DNA from: Streptomyces sp. AC558_RSS880
Lineage (GTDB): Bacteria; Actinomycetota; Actinomycetes; Streptomycetales; Streptomycetaceae
Reading direction: 5' to 3'
DNA length: 64,000 bases
NCBI RefSeq assembly: GCF_019049255.1
Contig: NZ_JAGMUJ010000133.1
Location: 1 to 64,000, forward strand
Shown: positions 7,712 through 16,874 of the stretch, piece after piece
Layout of the letters: each line of letters starts with the position of its first letter
How positions within the stretch are numbered: position 1 is the first letter of the stretch
The notes under the pieces: model-generated
Told to the model about the DNA's origin: nothing
The model's database searches: none
Seen by the model: only the letters and a program-made list of their open reading frames with translations
Made by a program: the position numbers and the translations under genes

Positions 7712-8815
7712 TCAGCGGGCCTCGGCGAGCCGTCCCGCGTCGCGGGCCAGCGCGGTGAGCCGCGAGATCGCCCGGAAGTACTTCTTGCGGTAGCCGCCCT
7801 CGAGCATCTCCTCGCTGAACAGCCGGTCGAACGGCAGCCCCGAGGCGAGTACGGGCACCTCACGGTCGTAGAGCCGGTCCGCGAGGACGACGAGCCGGAG
7901 CGCGGTCGACTGGTCCGGCACCGGACGCACCCCGGTGAGGCACACCGCGCGGAGCCCGTCGGTCAGGGCGCCGTAGCGGCTGGGGTGGACCCGCGCGAGA
8001 TGGTCCAGCAGATCGGGGAAGGCGTCGAGCGAGGCGCCCTCGGTGGCGTGCGCCGTCCGCGTCACCAGTTCGTCGGAGTGCGGCGCCGGCGCCTCGGGCA
8101 GACCCCGGTGGCGGTAGTCCTCGCCGTCGATGCGCAGGGCGCGGAAGTGGGCCGACAGGCCCTGGATCTCGCGCAGGAAGTCGGCGGCGGCGAACCGGCC
8201 CTCGCCGAGCTTGCCCGGCAGCGTGTTCGAGGTGGCGGCGAGTGCGACACCGGCCTCGACCAGCTTGCCCAGCAGGGTGGAGACGAGAACGGTGTCACCC
8301 GGGTCGTCCAGCTCGAACTCGTCGATGCACAGCAGGCGGTGCCCGGAGAGGGTCTTCACGGTCTGCTGGAAGCCGAGGGCGCCGACCAGGTTGGTCAGCT
8401 CCACGAAGGTGCCGAACGCCTTGCGGGAGGGCTCGGCGGGGGTGGCGTGCCACAGGGAGGCCAGCAGGTGGGTCTTGCCGACGCCGTAGCCGCCGTCGAG
8501 GTAGACGCCGCGCGGCCCGGCCGGGGCCTTCTTCGGCGCCTTGCCGAAGCCGAACAGCCGGCGCCGGCCCGAGTCGCCGGCCGCCGCCCCGTCGAGACCG
8601 GCCGCGAAGCCCTCGAGGACGCGCACGGCCTCGGTCTGGCTCGGCTGGTTCGGGTCCGGTATGTAGCTGGCGAAGCGGACCGAGTCGAACCGCGGCGGCG
8701 GCACCATCTCGGCGACGAGCCGGTCCGCGGGCACGTGCGGCTCACGGGCGCACAGGGACAGCGGAGCCACGTCGGCTGCCGGACCGGGACGGGAGGCGGA
8801 GGAGGAGGACGACAC
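7712..8815 (-). CDS. zapE: AFG1/ZapE-family P-loop ATPase (cell-division ATPase type)
   Basis: 367 residues. The AFG1/ZapE architecture is clear: a Walker A GGYGVGKT near 108-115, a Walker B CIDEFEL near 163, then sensor-like TSNTLPGKLGEGRF and the C-terminal DRLYDREVPV and GGYRKKYFRAISRL. E. coli ZapE contacts FtsZ under stress; the actinobacterial role is not established. GTG at 8815 with GGGGGA upstream is preferred to an ATG at 8854 because the latter would overlap the divergent reductase gene. Only 37 bp separate the two divergent starts. Confidence 0.87.
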   Translation of the reverse strand: MSSSSSASRPGPAADVAPLSLCAREPHVPADRLVAEMVPPPRFDSVRFASYIPDPNQPSQTEAVRVLEGFAAGLDGAAAGDSGRRRLFGFGKAPKKAPAGPRGVYLDGGYGVGKTHLLASLWHATPAEPSRKAFGTFVELTNLVGALGFQQTVKTLSGHRLLCIDEFELDDPGDTVLVSTLLGKLVEAGVALAATSNTLPGKLGEGRFAAADFLREIQGLSAHFRALRIDGEDYRHRGLPEAPAPHSDELVTRTAHATEGASLDAFPDLLDHLARVHPSRYGALTDGLRAVCLTGVRPVPDQSTALRLVVLADRLYDREVPVLASGLPFDRLFSEEMLEGGYRKKYFRAISRLTALARDAGRLAEAR

Positions 8816-8852
8816 GGTCCCCCATGCTACGGGCCGTGGAACACTGCTCGGC

Positions 8853-9647
8853 ATGCGACGCCTGTTCCCCGTGACCGACGTGACCGACGAAACAGCAGCT
8901 CCCGGCGGGGAGGAGGGCCGTGAGTGGAGCCTCGCCGAGCTGGCCGCCGCGTACGCCTACCCCGAGCCGGGGCCCGGCGGCCGGGAGCCGTGGCTGCGGG
9001 CCAACATGGTGTCCACCCTCGACGGGGCCGCCCAGCACGACGGCCGCTCGCAGCCCATCTCCTGCCCGGCCGACATGCGGATCTTCGGCACGCTGCGGGC
9101 GCTCGCCGACGTCGTGGTCGTCGGCGCGCAGACGGTACGGCAGGAGGGCTACCGTCCGGCACGCGCACGCGCGGAGTTCGCGGCCGCGCGGGAGGCGGCC
9201 GGGCAGGGGCCCGCGCCCGTGATCGCGGTGGTGACGGCCGGCCTGGACCTGGACTTCTCGCTGCCGCTGTTCACCTCCCCCCTGATGCCCACACTGCTGC
9301 TGACCGGCGCCGGGGCCGCCCCGGACCGCGTGGCCGCCGCCGAACGGGCGGGCGCCCGGGTGATCACCGCAGGGGAGGGGGGAGCGGTGGACCCCGCGCG
9401 GGCGGTGCGGGCCCTCGCGGACCTCGGACACACCCGGCTGCTGACCGAGGGCGGGCCGCGACTGCTGGGCCAGCTGGTGGCGGCCGGGGTGCTGGACGAG
9501 CTCTGTCTGACCGTCTCGCCGATGCTCACCGCCGGTGACGCGCAGCGCATCGCCGGCGGACCGTCCGTAACGCTTCCGAGGCGCTTCACGCTGAAGTCGA
9601 TGTTGGAGGAGGACGGTTTCCTGTTCACGCGATACCAGCGGTCCTGA
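8853..9647 (+). CDS. RibD C-terminal-like pyrimidine reductase family protein
   Basis: 264 residues. LRANMVSTLDGAAQHDGRSQ, VVVVGAQTVRQEGYRP, LLTEGGPRLLGQLV and the C-terminal LKSMLEEDGFLFTRY match the dihydrofolate-reductase-like RibD C-terminal fold, which binds NADPH and reduces a ribosylaminopyrimidine in riboflavin synthesis. No deaminase domain and no other rib genes are nearby, so this is a stand-alone homologue and its substrate may differ. The start is 37 bp from the divergent zapE start. Confidence 0.8.
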   Translation: MRRLFPVTDVTDETAAPGGEEGREWSLAELAAAYAYPEPGPGGREPWLRANMVSTLDGAAQHDGRSQPISCPADMRIFGTLRALADVVVVGAQTVRQEGYRPARARAEFAAAREAAGQGPAPVIAVVTAGLDLDFSLPLFTSPLMPTLLLTGAGAAPDRVAAAERAGARVITAGEGGAVDPARAVRALADLGHTRLLTEGGPRLLGQLVAAGVLDELCLTVSPMLTAGDAQRIAGGPSVTLPRRFTLKSMLEEDGFLFTRYQRS

Positions 9648-9841
9648 CGCCCGAGGGAGCGCCCGACGGTGGCCGTTGGTCCGGCGATCGGCGGAACGCA
9701 TTCGTCCGGCCGGCGCGGGAAGGGGCAACACTGAATCCGGCAGTACCCGTGCGAACGCGGGCAGGATGGTTTCCGCGGGGCCTGGCCCGGCCCACGGAGC
9801 AGAGAGGGGCCCTAGGGTCCTCCGAGGAGAAGGGGCGCCTG

Positions 9842-10315
9842 GTGTTCACAAGCGTACTGATGATCGAGAAGGCCCTGACGGCCGCCGACGTGGAGTTCGT
9901 CACCACCTTGCACGGCGACGAGCCGGTCTCCTTCCACGTGCTGCTCCAGCCACGCGGTGAACAGGCCGACCGGCTGCTGAGGGCCATCGACGACGTCGCG
10001 CTCGGCGAGCTCGACGAGGCCGTCCGCGAGGGCGAGACCCCCGAGGGCGAAGAGGCCAGGAGCATGGGGGAACGGGCCCTGGCGGTCTCCCTGCAGGCCC
10101 TGCGCGCGACCGGCGACACGGCGGACGGCCGCCTCATCGGGGACCACCCCCTGGACGCGCTGAAGGCCATGGTGGAGGAGGTCGGGGCGGACGAGGTGAT
10201 CGTCCTGACCGACCCGCACTACGTGGAGGAGTTCTTCCACCGGGACTGGGCCTCCCGGGCCCGGCACAAGGTCGGGGTGCCGGTGCTGAAACTCTTCTCG
10301 CACAGCAAGGCATAG
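9842..10315 (+). CDS. Conserved small cytosolic protein, function unknown
   Basis: 157 residues, unrecognised by function. It begins MFTSVLMIEKALTAADVEFV and has an acidic middle region. The C-terminus (ADEVIVLTDPHYVEEFFHRDW, then GVPVLKLF) resembles the end of a universal-stress-type alpha/beta domain, but no nucleotide-binding glycine motif is evident. The GTG start is favoured because AGGAGAAGG lies about 7 bases upstream. It is 98 bp ahead of murC on the same strand. Confidence 0.7.
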   Translation: MFTSVLMIEKALTAADVEFVTTLHGDEPVSFHVLLQPRGEQADRLLRAIDDVALGELDEAVREGETPEGEEARSMGERALAVSLQALRATGDTADGRLIGDHPLDALKAMVEEVGADEVIVLTDPHYVEEFFHRDWASRARHKVGVPVLKLFSHSKA

Positions 10316-10413
10316 GCTGGGGCGGCGCTCTCCCGGCCCTCCCGGCTTTCCCGGCTCTCCGGCGAGAGCGCGAAGACCGCCGTCCCGCTCGTCGCACCAC
10401 TGGGAGAACACGC

Positions 10414-11802
10414 ATGGCACCCGGCCTTCCTACCGCCATGGACCGACCGCACTTCATCGGCATCGGCGGCGCCGGGATGTCGGGCATCGCCAAGATCCTC
10501 GCCCAGCGCGGCGCGAAGGTGGCCGGCAGCGACGCCAAGGACTCCCCGACCGCCGACGCCCTGCGCGCGCTGGGCGCCACCGTGCACATCGGCCACGCCG
10601 CCGACCACCTCGCCGACGACGCCAGCTGCGTGGTCGTCTCCTCCGCGATCCGCGAGGACAACCCCGAGCTGGTCCGGGCGGCCGAGCTGGGCGTCCCGGT
10701 GGTGCACCGCTCCGACGCCCTCGCCGCCCTGATGGACGGACTGCGGCCGATCGCGGTGGCCGGCACCCACGGCAAGACCACCACCACCTCCATGCTGGCC
10801 GTCTCCCTCACCGAGCTGGGACGGGAGCCGTCGTACGCGATCGGCGGCGACCTGGACGCCCCCGGCTCCAACGCGGTGCACGGCGCGGGCGAGATCTTCG
10901 TCGCCGAGGCCGACGAATCGGACCGCAGCTTCCACAAGTACGCGCCCGAGGTCGCGATCATCCTCAACGTGGAGCTGGACCACCACGCCAACTACGCGTC
11001 CATGGAGGAGATCCACCAGTCCTTCGAGACGTTCGTCGGCCGGATCGTGCCCGGCGGCACCCTGGTGATCTCCGCGGACCACGAGGGCGCCCGCGAGCTG
11101 ACCCGCCGGCTGGACGGCTCGGTGCGGACCGTGACGTACGGCGAGTCGGCGGACGCCGACGTGCGGGTGCTGTCGGTCGTCCCGCAGGGGCTGAAGAGCG
11201 AGGTGACCGTCGAGTTCGACGGCGCCCCGCTCACCTTCACCGTCTCCGTCCCCGGCCGGCACTACGCGCACAACGCGGTGGCCGCGCTCGCCGCGGGCGT
11301 GGCGCTCGGCATCCCGGCCGCCGAGCTGGCCCCGGCGCTGGCCGCGTACACCGGGGTGAAGCGGCGCCTCCAGCTCAAGGGCGAGGCCGCCGGCGTGCAG
11401 GTCATCGACTCCTACGCGCACCACCCGACCGAGATGACCGCCGACCTGGAGGCGATGCGCGCCGCCGCCGGGGACGCCCGCATCCTCGTCGTCTTCCAGC
11501 CCCACCTCTTCTCCCGCACCCGCGAGCTGGGCGAGGAGATGGGCCAGTCCCTGTCCCTGGCCGACGCCTCGGTGGTGCTGGACATCTACCCGGCCCGCGA
11601 GGACCCGATCCCCGGCGTCACCAGCGAGCTGATCATCGAGGCCGCCCGGGCGGCCAGCGCGGACGTCACCGCCGTCCACGACAAGGCGGAGATCCCCGAG
11701 GTGGTCGCGGGAATGGCGAAGCCCGGTGATCTCGTTCTCACCATGGGAGCGGGCGACGTCACCGACCTCGGCCCGCGGATCCTGGACCGTCTGTCGAAGT
11801 AA
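10414..11802 (+). CDS. murC: UDP-N-acetylmuramate--L-alanine ligase (MurC)
   Basis: 462 residues, the normal MurC length. A Rossmann loop GIGGAGMSG lies near 16-24, the ATP-binding GTHGKTTTT at 117-125, and ligase signatures such as YAHHPTEMTADLEAM and VFQPHLFSRT follow. MurC adds L-alanine to UDP-MurNAc using ATP, the first amino-acid step of peptidoglycan precursor synthesis in the cytoplasm. GGGAG precedes the ATG. It is away from any mur/fts cluster in this window and is followed 14 bp later by msrB. Confidence 0.93.
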   Translation: MAPGLPTAMDRPHFIGIGGAGMSGIAKILAQRGAKVAGSDAKDSPTADALRALGATVHIGHAADHLADDASCVVVSSAIREDNPELVRAAELGVPVVHRSDALAALMDGLRPIAVAGTHGKTTTTSMLAVSLTELGREPSYAIGGDLDAPGSNAVHGAGEIFVAEADESDRSFHKYAPEVAIILNVELDHHANYASMEEIHQSFETFVGRIVPGGTLVISADHEGARELTRRLDGSVRTVTYGESADADVRVLSVVPQGLKSEVTVEFDGAPLTFTVSVPGRHYAHNAVAALAAGVALGIPAAELAPALAAYTGVKRRLQLKGEAAGVQVIDSYAHHPTEMTADLEAMRAAAGDARILVVFQPHLFSRTRELGEEMGQSLSLADASVVLDIYPAREDPIPGVTSELIIEAARAASADVTAVHDKAEIPEVVAGMAKPGDLVLTMGAGDVTDLGPRILDRLSK

Positions 11803-11816
11803 GGGGCTGGAAGCTC

Positions 11817-12224
11817 ATGCCGTACGACGTGGAGAAGCCGGACGAGCAGTGGCGCGCGGAACTGTCCCCGTCCGAGTACGCCGTTCTGCGCCAGGCGGCC
11901 ACGGAACCCGCCTTCACCGGCGAGTACACCGACACCAAGACCACGGGCGTCTACTCCTGCCGCGCCTGCGGCGCCGAGCTGTTCACCTCGACCACCAAGT
12001 TCGAGTCGCACTGCGGCTGGCCGTCCTTCTACGACCCGAAGGACACCGACGCCGTGGAGCTGGTGGAGGACCGGTCGCACGGCATGGTGCGCACCGAGGT
12101 GCGGTGTGCGCGGTGCGGTTCGCACCTTGGGCACGTGTTCGAGGGTGAGGGGTATCCGACGCCCACGGACCAGCGGTACTGCATCAACAGCATCTCGCTG
12201 AGGCTGCAGCCCGCCGAGAGCTGA
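11817..12224 (+). CDS. msrB: Peptide-methionine (R)-S-oxide reductase MsrB
   Basis: 135 residues. Zinc-binding pairs CRAC (C48, C51) and CARC (C97, C100), the HCGWPSFYDP motif and the catalytic cysteine in QRYCIN (C122) are all present. It reduces methionine-R-sulfoxide in oxidised proteins with thioredoxin. It lies 14 bp after murC, so the two are likely cotranscribed; a hairpin follows at 12232-12267. Confidence 0.95.
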   Translation: MPYDVEKPDEQWRAELSPSEYAVLRQAATEPAFTGEYTDTKTTGVYSCRACGAELFTSTTKFESHCGWPSFYDPKDTDAVELVEDRSHGMVRTEVRCARCGSHLGHVFEGEGYPTPTDQRYCINSISLRLQPAES

Positions 12225-12231
12225 TCCGTAC

Positions 12232-12267
12232 CCGCCTGCCGCCCACCGGCCGGTGAGCGGCAGGCGG
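12232..12267 (+). terminator. Hairpin after msrB
   Basis: 11-bp stem CCGCCTGCCGC/GCGGCAGGCGG enclosing an inner palindrome CACCGGCCGGTG, 7 bases past the msrB stop codon. Confidence 0.6.
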
Positions 12268-12448
12268 TCGAGGAGCGGCACGAGGACGGCCCGACCGGTC
12301 AGCCGGGCGCGCGGGCCGGGGGAGGCGGCGGTCACGGCTCCCGCCCCGCGAACGCGAGAAGGACACGGCGGGCATCGGCTCCTTACGGAACGCGGACGTC
12401 GGCGGCCCGGCCGCACCGCTCGCGCGCGCGGGGTGCGAGGCTGGCCGC

Positions 12449-13177
12449 ATGGAGCAGCGACCACCGAACGCCGAGGCCGGAGCCCGGGTCCTCGTCGTCG
12501 ACGACGACCCCACCGTCGCCGAGATCGTCACGGGCTACCTCGACCGCGCCGGGTACGTCGTCGACCGGGCCGGGGACGGCCCCGACGCGCTCGCCCGCGC
12601 GGCGGCCCACTGGCCGGACCTCGTCGTCCTCGACCTCATGCTGCCCGGCATGGACGGTCTGGAGGTGTGCCGCAGGATGCGCGGGCAGGGGCCCGTGCCG
12701 GTCATCATGCTCACCGCGCGCGGCGACGAGGACGACCGCATCCTCGGCCTGGAGGTCGGCGCCGACGACTACGTCACCAAGCCGTTCAGCCCGCGCGAAC
12801 TCGTCCTGCGCGTCGAGTCCGTACTGCGCCGCACCCGACCCGCACCGGTCGCCGCGTCCGGCCTGCTGCGGGCGGCCGGTCTCGCCGTCGACCCCGCCGC
12901 CCGCCGGGCCACCAAGAACGGCACCGAACTCGCCCTCACCATCCGTGAGTTCGACCTGCTCTCCTTCTTCCTGCGGCACCCCGGGCGGGCCTTCTCGCGT
13001 GAGGAGCTGATGCGGGAGGTGTGGGGCTGGGACTTCGGCGACCTGTCCACCGTGACCGTCCACGTGCGGCGGCTGCGCGGCAAGGTGGAGGACGATCCGG
13101 CGCGGCCCCGGATCGTCCAGACCGTGTGGGGCGTCGGCTACCGCTTCGACCCCGCCGCCGGCTCCGGGGAGGAGTGA
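12449..13177 (+). CDS. OmpR-family response regulator
   Basis: 242 residues. The receiver domain shows the acidic cluster VVDDD (about 17-20), the phosphoacceptor D62 in VVLDLMLPGMDG, T/A and K switch residues (MLTARGDED; YVTKPFSPREL), then a winged-helix DNA-binding domain (LTIREFDLLSFFLRHPG, VHVRRLRGKVE, VQTVWGVGYRF). It is followed by its kinase gene with near-overlapping start. The regulated genes are not evident; no repeat operator was seen upstream. Confidence 0.92.
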   Translation: MEQRPPNAEAGARVLVVDDDPTVAEIVTGYLDRAGYVVDRAGDGPDALARAAAHWPDLVVLDLMLPGMDGLEVCRRMRGQGPVPVIMLTARGDEDDRILGLEVGADDYVTKPFSPRELVLRVESVLRRTRPAPVAASGLLRAAGLAVDPAARRATKNGTELALTIREFDLLSFFLRHPGRAFSREELMREVWGWDFGDLSTVTVHVRRLRGKVEDDPARPRIVQTVWGVGYRFDPAAGSGEE

Positions 13178-13179
13178 GC

Positions 13180-14292
13180 GTGCGGGACATGCTGCTCATC
13201 GCCCTGTTCGCCTTCCTCGGCGCCGCCGCGGCCGGAGCGCTCGGCGCGTGCGTGCTGCTGCTGATCCGGCGCCGGTCGCTCATCGCGCACCTCGCGGTGG
13301 TCGCCGGGGTCGCGGTGGCGGCGATGCTCGCGGGCACCCTCGCCGTCGCCCAGGCCATGTTCCTGTCGGCGCACGACCTGAGCGTGGTGACGACGGTCGT
13401 CGCCATGGCCGCCGTGGTCTCCACGGTCACCGCGCTGCTGCTGGGCCGCTGGGTCGTCGCCCGCAGCCGTGAACTGGCGCTCGCCGCCCGCTCCTTCGGC
13501 GACGGCGGGGACTTCGCCGCGCCCGAGCGCCCGTCCACCGCCGAACTCGCCGCGCTCAGCCGCGAGCTGGAGGCGACCAGCGTCAAGCTCGCCGAGTCCC
13601 GGGATCGCGAACGCGCCCTGGAGTCCTCCCGCCGCGAACTCGTCGCCTGGATCTCCCACGACCTGCGCACCCCGCTCGCCGGACTGCGCGCGATGGCCGA
13701 GGCGCTGGAGGACGGGGTCGCCGCCGAACCCGACCGCTACCTCAGACAGATCCGCACCGAGGTGGAGCGGCTCAACGACATGGTCGGCGACCTCTTCGAG
13801 CTCTCCCGCATCCACGCCGGCACGCTGCCCCTCTCGCTCTCCCGGATCTCCCTGTACGACCTGATCGGCGACGCCCTCGCCGGCGCGGACCCGCTCGCCC
13901 GCGAGCACGGCGTACGGCTCGTCGGGGACCGGGTGGAGCCGGTGCCGGTGGAGGTGGACGGGCGGGAGATGAGCCGCGTACTGGGCAATCTGCTGGTCAA
14001 CGCGATCCGCCGGACCCCGGCCGACGGCACGGTCGCCGTCTCCGCGCGGCGCTCGGACGAGGGCGTGGTGCTGTCCGTGACGGACGGCTGCGGCGGCATC
14101 CCCGAGGAGGACCTGCCCCGTGTCTTCGACACCGGCTGGCGCGGCACCCACGCCCGGACCCCGCCGGGCGGCGCGGGACTCGGCCTCGCCATCGTCCGCG
14201 GCATCGTCGAGGCCCACCGCGGCAGCGCCGCCGTCCGCAACGTCACCGGCGGCTGCCGCTTCGAGGTGACGCTCCCGGCGACGGACGGCTGA
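13180..14292 (+). CDS. Membrane sensor histidine kinase without an external sensor domain
   Basis: 370 residues. Three closely spaced membrane helices (about 4-29, 34-62, 67-93) leave no room for an extracytoplasmic sensor, so the signal is probably in or at the membrane. H-box SHDLRTPLAGLRAM with H160, N-box NLLVNAIRRTP, G1 VTDGCGGIPEED and G2 GAGLGLAIVRGIV are intact. The GTG at 13180 has GGGGAGGA at good spacing; a GTG at 13174 overlapping the regulator stop is too close to the ribosome site. Partner of the preceding response regulator. Confidence 0.88.
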   Translation: MRDMLLIALFAFLGAAAAGALGACVLLLIRRRSLIAHLAVVAGVAVAAMLAGTLAVAQAMFLSAHDLSVVTTVVAMAAVVSTVTALLLGRWVVARSRELALAARSFGDGGDFAAPERPSTAELAALSRELEATSVKLAESRDRERALESSRRELVAWISHDLRTPLAGLRAMAEALEDGVAAEPDRYLRQIRTEVERLNDMVGDLFELSRIHAGTLPLSLSRISLYDLIGDALAGADPLAREHGVRLVGDRVEPVPVEVDGREMSRVLGNLLVNAIRRTPADGTVAVSARRSDEGVVLSVTDGCGGIPEEDLPRVFDTGWRGTHARTPPGGAGLGLAIVRGIVEAHRGSAAVRNVTGGCRFEVTLPATDG

Positions 14293-14309
14293 CTCACCCG
14301 CCCCGTGGG

Positions 14310-14337
14310 GCCCCGCCGGGCACCTGCCCGGCGGGGC
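14310..14337. terminator. Bidirectional hairpin between kinase and DUF4246 gene
   Basis: 13-bp stem GCCCCGCCGGGCA/TGCCCGGCGGGGC with a 2-base centre, between convergent genes. Confidence 0.7.
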
Positions 14338-14347
14338 ACGAAGAGGG

Positions 14348-15856
14348 TCAGTGCTCGCAGAGGGAGAATTCCCGCTCGTAGAGCTGCTCGTTGTGTTCGG
14401 CGACGAAGAACTTGCGTTCGTGCATGAGTTGTTCGCGGTAGTCCTTGGCCTCTTCCAGCGTCATGGTCGACGTGTCGGACCATGGCTGCTGCGGTGGCAC
14501 GTCGGATGTCGAGACGATCTTCTCCGACGGGTCGACCAGGAAGAACGCGAGGATCTTGCGATGTCCCGGGCGGGTGGGGTCCGCGAGGCGGAACGAGCCG
14601 ACACGGTGCTGCAGGATGTTCGGGAACGCCAGGCAGCGGCCCGCCGGCGTCGACGCCGATCCCAGCACCTGGCTCAGCGCGTCCTCGTTCTCCAGGCCGT
14701 AGACCTCACGCATGCCGTTGTCGTCGTTCTGCTCGTACTCCGGGTCGTCGAGTGCCGCCCGGAAGCTCAGCCGGCTCTCGGTGATGTTCTCGCTGTCCCA
14801 GTAGTAGATGCCGGTCGAGACGATCCGCTCGTTCAGCATCCCCTCGACATGCCAGGAGCCGCCCGCGTACTCGGGCTTGTCCGGCGTGAGATGAATGGTG
14901 GCGAGCTTGACGATGACCTGGAGACGGCGGCCGCGCAGATCGACCCGGACGGATTCGTCGGGCGACTCGGGCGGGGTGAAGACCGGGGCGTCCGGGACGA
15001 CCGGGCGACGGTTCTCCCACCAGTCGTCCGAGGCCTTCCCCCATTCGCGGACGGCTTCCGCGTGGGCCGCGGCGTCACTGAAGAAGGACTTGTCCGGATA
15101 CACCGGCTTCGAGTCGTACCAGCGGTAAGGATCGACGTCGATCCGCAGCGGCCTCGGACAGCGCAGATCGGTGAGCACGTTCTCCCACAGCGGGCGGAAG
15201 CGCGCGAACAACTCCGGCAGCACGGCGGCCAGTTCGCGATGACGCTCGGGGTGGACGTTGTTGACGTACGACCGGAAGACGACATCGCCGTCCTCACTGA
15301 CGTCGACGTCCGTGGGCAGCCACTGGAACTTCTCCGAGAACTCGTACTTCGAGTAGTGGTCCGTCGTGTTCCGCCAAGCCCGCTCGGGCTCCCCGCTCAC
15401 CCCTCTCACCAGGCAGAACAGTGAGGGATGCACCAGATCCAGTACCTGGCCGTCGGATCCGGGATGCCAGTCCTGCTCCGCTTCGGGGACCTGCTCCAGG
15501 ACCCGGACCGCCTCGCGCAGCCGGGCCCTGAGCTCGTCGTCGACCAGTGTGTCCGACTGCCACACCCCGTCGACGGCGGACACCTCGATGCCGGTTCGTC
15601 CGTCCCGCAGCGCGGCGTAGTGCCGGAGTTCGTCCAGCACATAGCGAACCTGCGCCTCGGTGAGCCCCTGGGCGACCGCTTCCCGCGTCCACCTGGCGAC
15701 GATGTCGGCGTCGTTCATCTTGTCGAACCACCCGGGCTTCGCCCGGATGAGTGCGCTGCACTGCATCATCTCAAGTTCCCGCAGCGTTCGGGGGGTCGCG
15801 AACGGTAGGGAACGGGCAGCGTGAAAGGGCAGCGGGAAAGCAGACAGGCCAGACAA
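14348..15856 (-). CDS. DUF4246-domain protein, possible Fe(II)/2-oxoglutarate-type dioxygenase
   Basis: About 502 residues. The C-terminal half carries the DUF4246 pattern: GGSWHVEGMLNERIVSTGIY, then ENITESRLSFR, LAFPNILQHRVGSF and PGHRKILAFFLVDP. The spaced H...E and H..R residues resemble the double-stranded beta-helix facial triad and 2-oxoglutarate-binding Arg, so oxygenase activity is plausible but unproven. The family is common in fungi and rarer in bacteria. The longest start is a TTG at 15856 (weak GGGGGGA upstream) that keeps the conserved LPFATPRTLRELEMM; an ATG at 15769 is an alternative. The gene stands alone, facing a 481-bp control region. Confidence 0.7.
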   Translation of the reverse strand: MSGLSAFPLPFHAARSLPFATPRTLRELEMMQCSALIRAKPGWFDKMNDADIVARWTREAVAQGLTEAQVRYVLDELRHYAALRDGRTGIEVSAVDGVWQSDTLVDDELRARLREAVRVLEQVPEAEQDWHPGSDGQVLDLVHPSLFCLVRGVSGEPERAWRNTTDHYSKYEFSEKFQWLPTDVDVSEDGDVVFRSYVNNVHPERHRELAAVLPELFARFRPLWENVLTDLRCPRPLRIDVDPYRWYDSKPVYPDKSFFSDAAAHAEAVREWGKASDDWWENRRPVVPDAPVFTPPESPDESVRVDLRGRRLQVIVKLATIHLTPDKPEYAGGSWHVEGMLNERIVSTGIYYWDSENITESRLSFRAALDDPEYEQNDDNGMREVYGLENEDALSQVLGSASTPAGRCLAFPNILQHRVGSFRLADPTRPGHRKILAFFLVDPSEKIVSTSDVPPQQPWSDTSTMTLEEAKDYREQLMHERKFFVAEHNEQLYEREFSLCEH

Positions 15857-16337
15857 TTCTCTTGGTCCCCCCAGTCGGTGTGCGGTGGCGGGAAGGATAC
15901 TTCAGCGGACTGACACCGCGGCCCGCTCGTGGCGGCACGGGGAGGCGGCGCCCCGATCGCCCGCCGGCCGTGGGCCCGCCCGGCCGGTGCCGGGCCCGGA
16001 TCTGCTCCGGACGGTCGCCGTCCCGTCCGTCCCGGGACCGCGTGGTCGAGCGCAACAGTGGCTGATTCGAAGGGATTTGGCCGAGATGCTGTGGCCTCGA
16101 TCTGTGACGTCCGTCACCTGGAGCGACTTCACGAGGTGAGTGTCCGTCTTTCCCGGGAGATCGACGTCGCAGCTCAGATGGGATCTCCACCCCCGGTTCA
16201 TGATCACCGAAGGTGACCGTTGAAATTCGGATGGTCATATTTGCGGTCGCGTGCATGCGTGTTCCGGGCGCCGGCCCGATTGAGTGATCCTCACCGGCGC
16301 ACGCCGGGCACCCGAACACCCTCAACGAAGAGGATCC
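15857..16337. other. Divergent intergenic region between DUF4246 gene and sigma-like operon
   Basis: No credible gene. It holds promoters for both sides. A GTGACG-TC-CGTCAC inverted repeat is at 16104-16117, and an A/T-rich ATGGTCATATTTG at about 16229 looks like a promoter element; the same ATGGTCATATT also occurs near position 143 of the window. Confidence 0.5.
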
Positions 16338-16874
16338 ATGCACGAAGACGTCTTCCGGGCCGACGACGGCTCCGGTTCCTCCACGCAGGCGCCGCTTCCC
16401 CTGCCGCTGGACTTCGAGGCGCACTACGTGATGAACCAGGAGGCTTGGCACTCCTACGCGCTGTACCGGCTCCGCACCAACGACGCTGCGGAGCGCGCGG
16501 TCCACCGTGCCTTCCTGGAAGTTCTCCGGACCTGGGACGCGCTGCTCGCCGAGGCCAACCTCCCGCAGCAGACCTGGAGCATCCTGCGGCGCGTCGTCGG
16601 CGACGAAGCGCTGACCGCGGCGCGCGACGAGATCACCGCGATGGAGAGCGGGATCGGCCTCTACGCGGCGCTGCTCAACCTGCCGCAGCGGCAGCTCGAC
16701 GTGATCATCCTGCGGTACGTCCTGCGCTACAGCAGCCAGAAGACCAGCTGGTACCTCGGCATCACCGTGAGCACCGTGGACTACCACCTCCGAGAGGCCC
16801 GCAAGCGCCTCGCCCCCGTCTACCACAACCACCGCGGGACGACACCGACGAAGGAGAAGGAGACAGACCAGTGA
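16338..16874 (+). CDS. Small sigma-70-like (ECF-type) DNA-binding protein
   Basis: 178 residues. The middle (FEAHYVMNQEAWHSYALYRL to FLEVLRTWD) resembles ECF sigma region 2, and the C-terminal LPQRQLDVIILRYVLRY then GITVSTVDYHLREARKRL is a region-4 helix-turn-helix. Region 2 lacks obvious strong promoter-melting residues, so it may be a divergent sigma factor or a regulator that uses only region 4. GAGG precedes the ATG. The stop overlaps the next gene by GTGA, making a translationally coupled operon with a 253-residue protein rather than a standard anti-sigma gene. Confidence 0.7.
   Translation: MHEDVFRADDGSGSSTQAPLPLPLDFEAHYVMNQEAWHSYALYRLRTNDAAERAVHRAFLEVLRTWDALLAEANLPQQTWSILRRVVGDEALTAARDEITAMESGIGLYAALLNLPQRQLDVIILRYVLRYSSQKTSWYLGITVSTVDYHLREARKRLAPVYHNHRGTTPTKEKETDQ

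Noticed and set aside
16104..16117. GTGACG-TC-CGTCAC inverted repeat
   Set aside because: Six-base arms in G/C-rich DNA are common by chance; noted only within the region entry.
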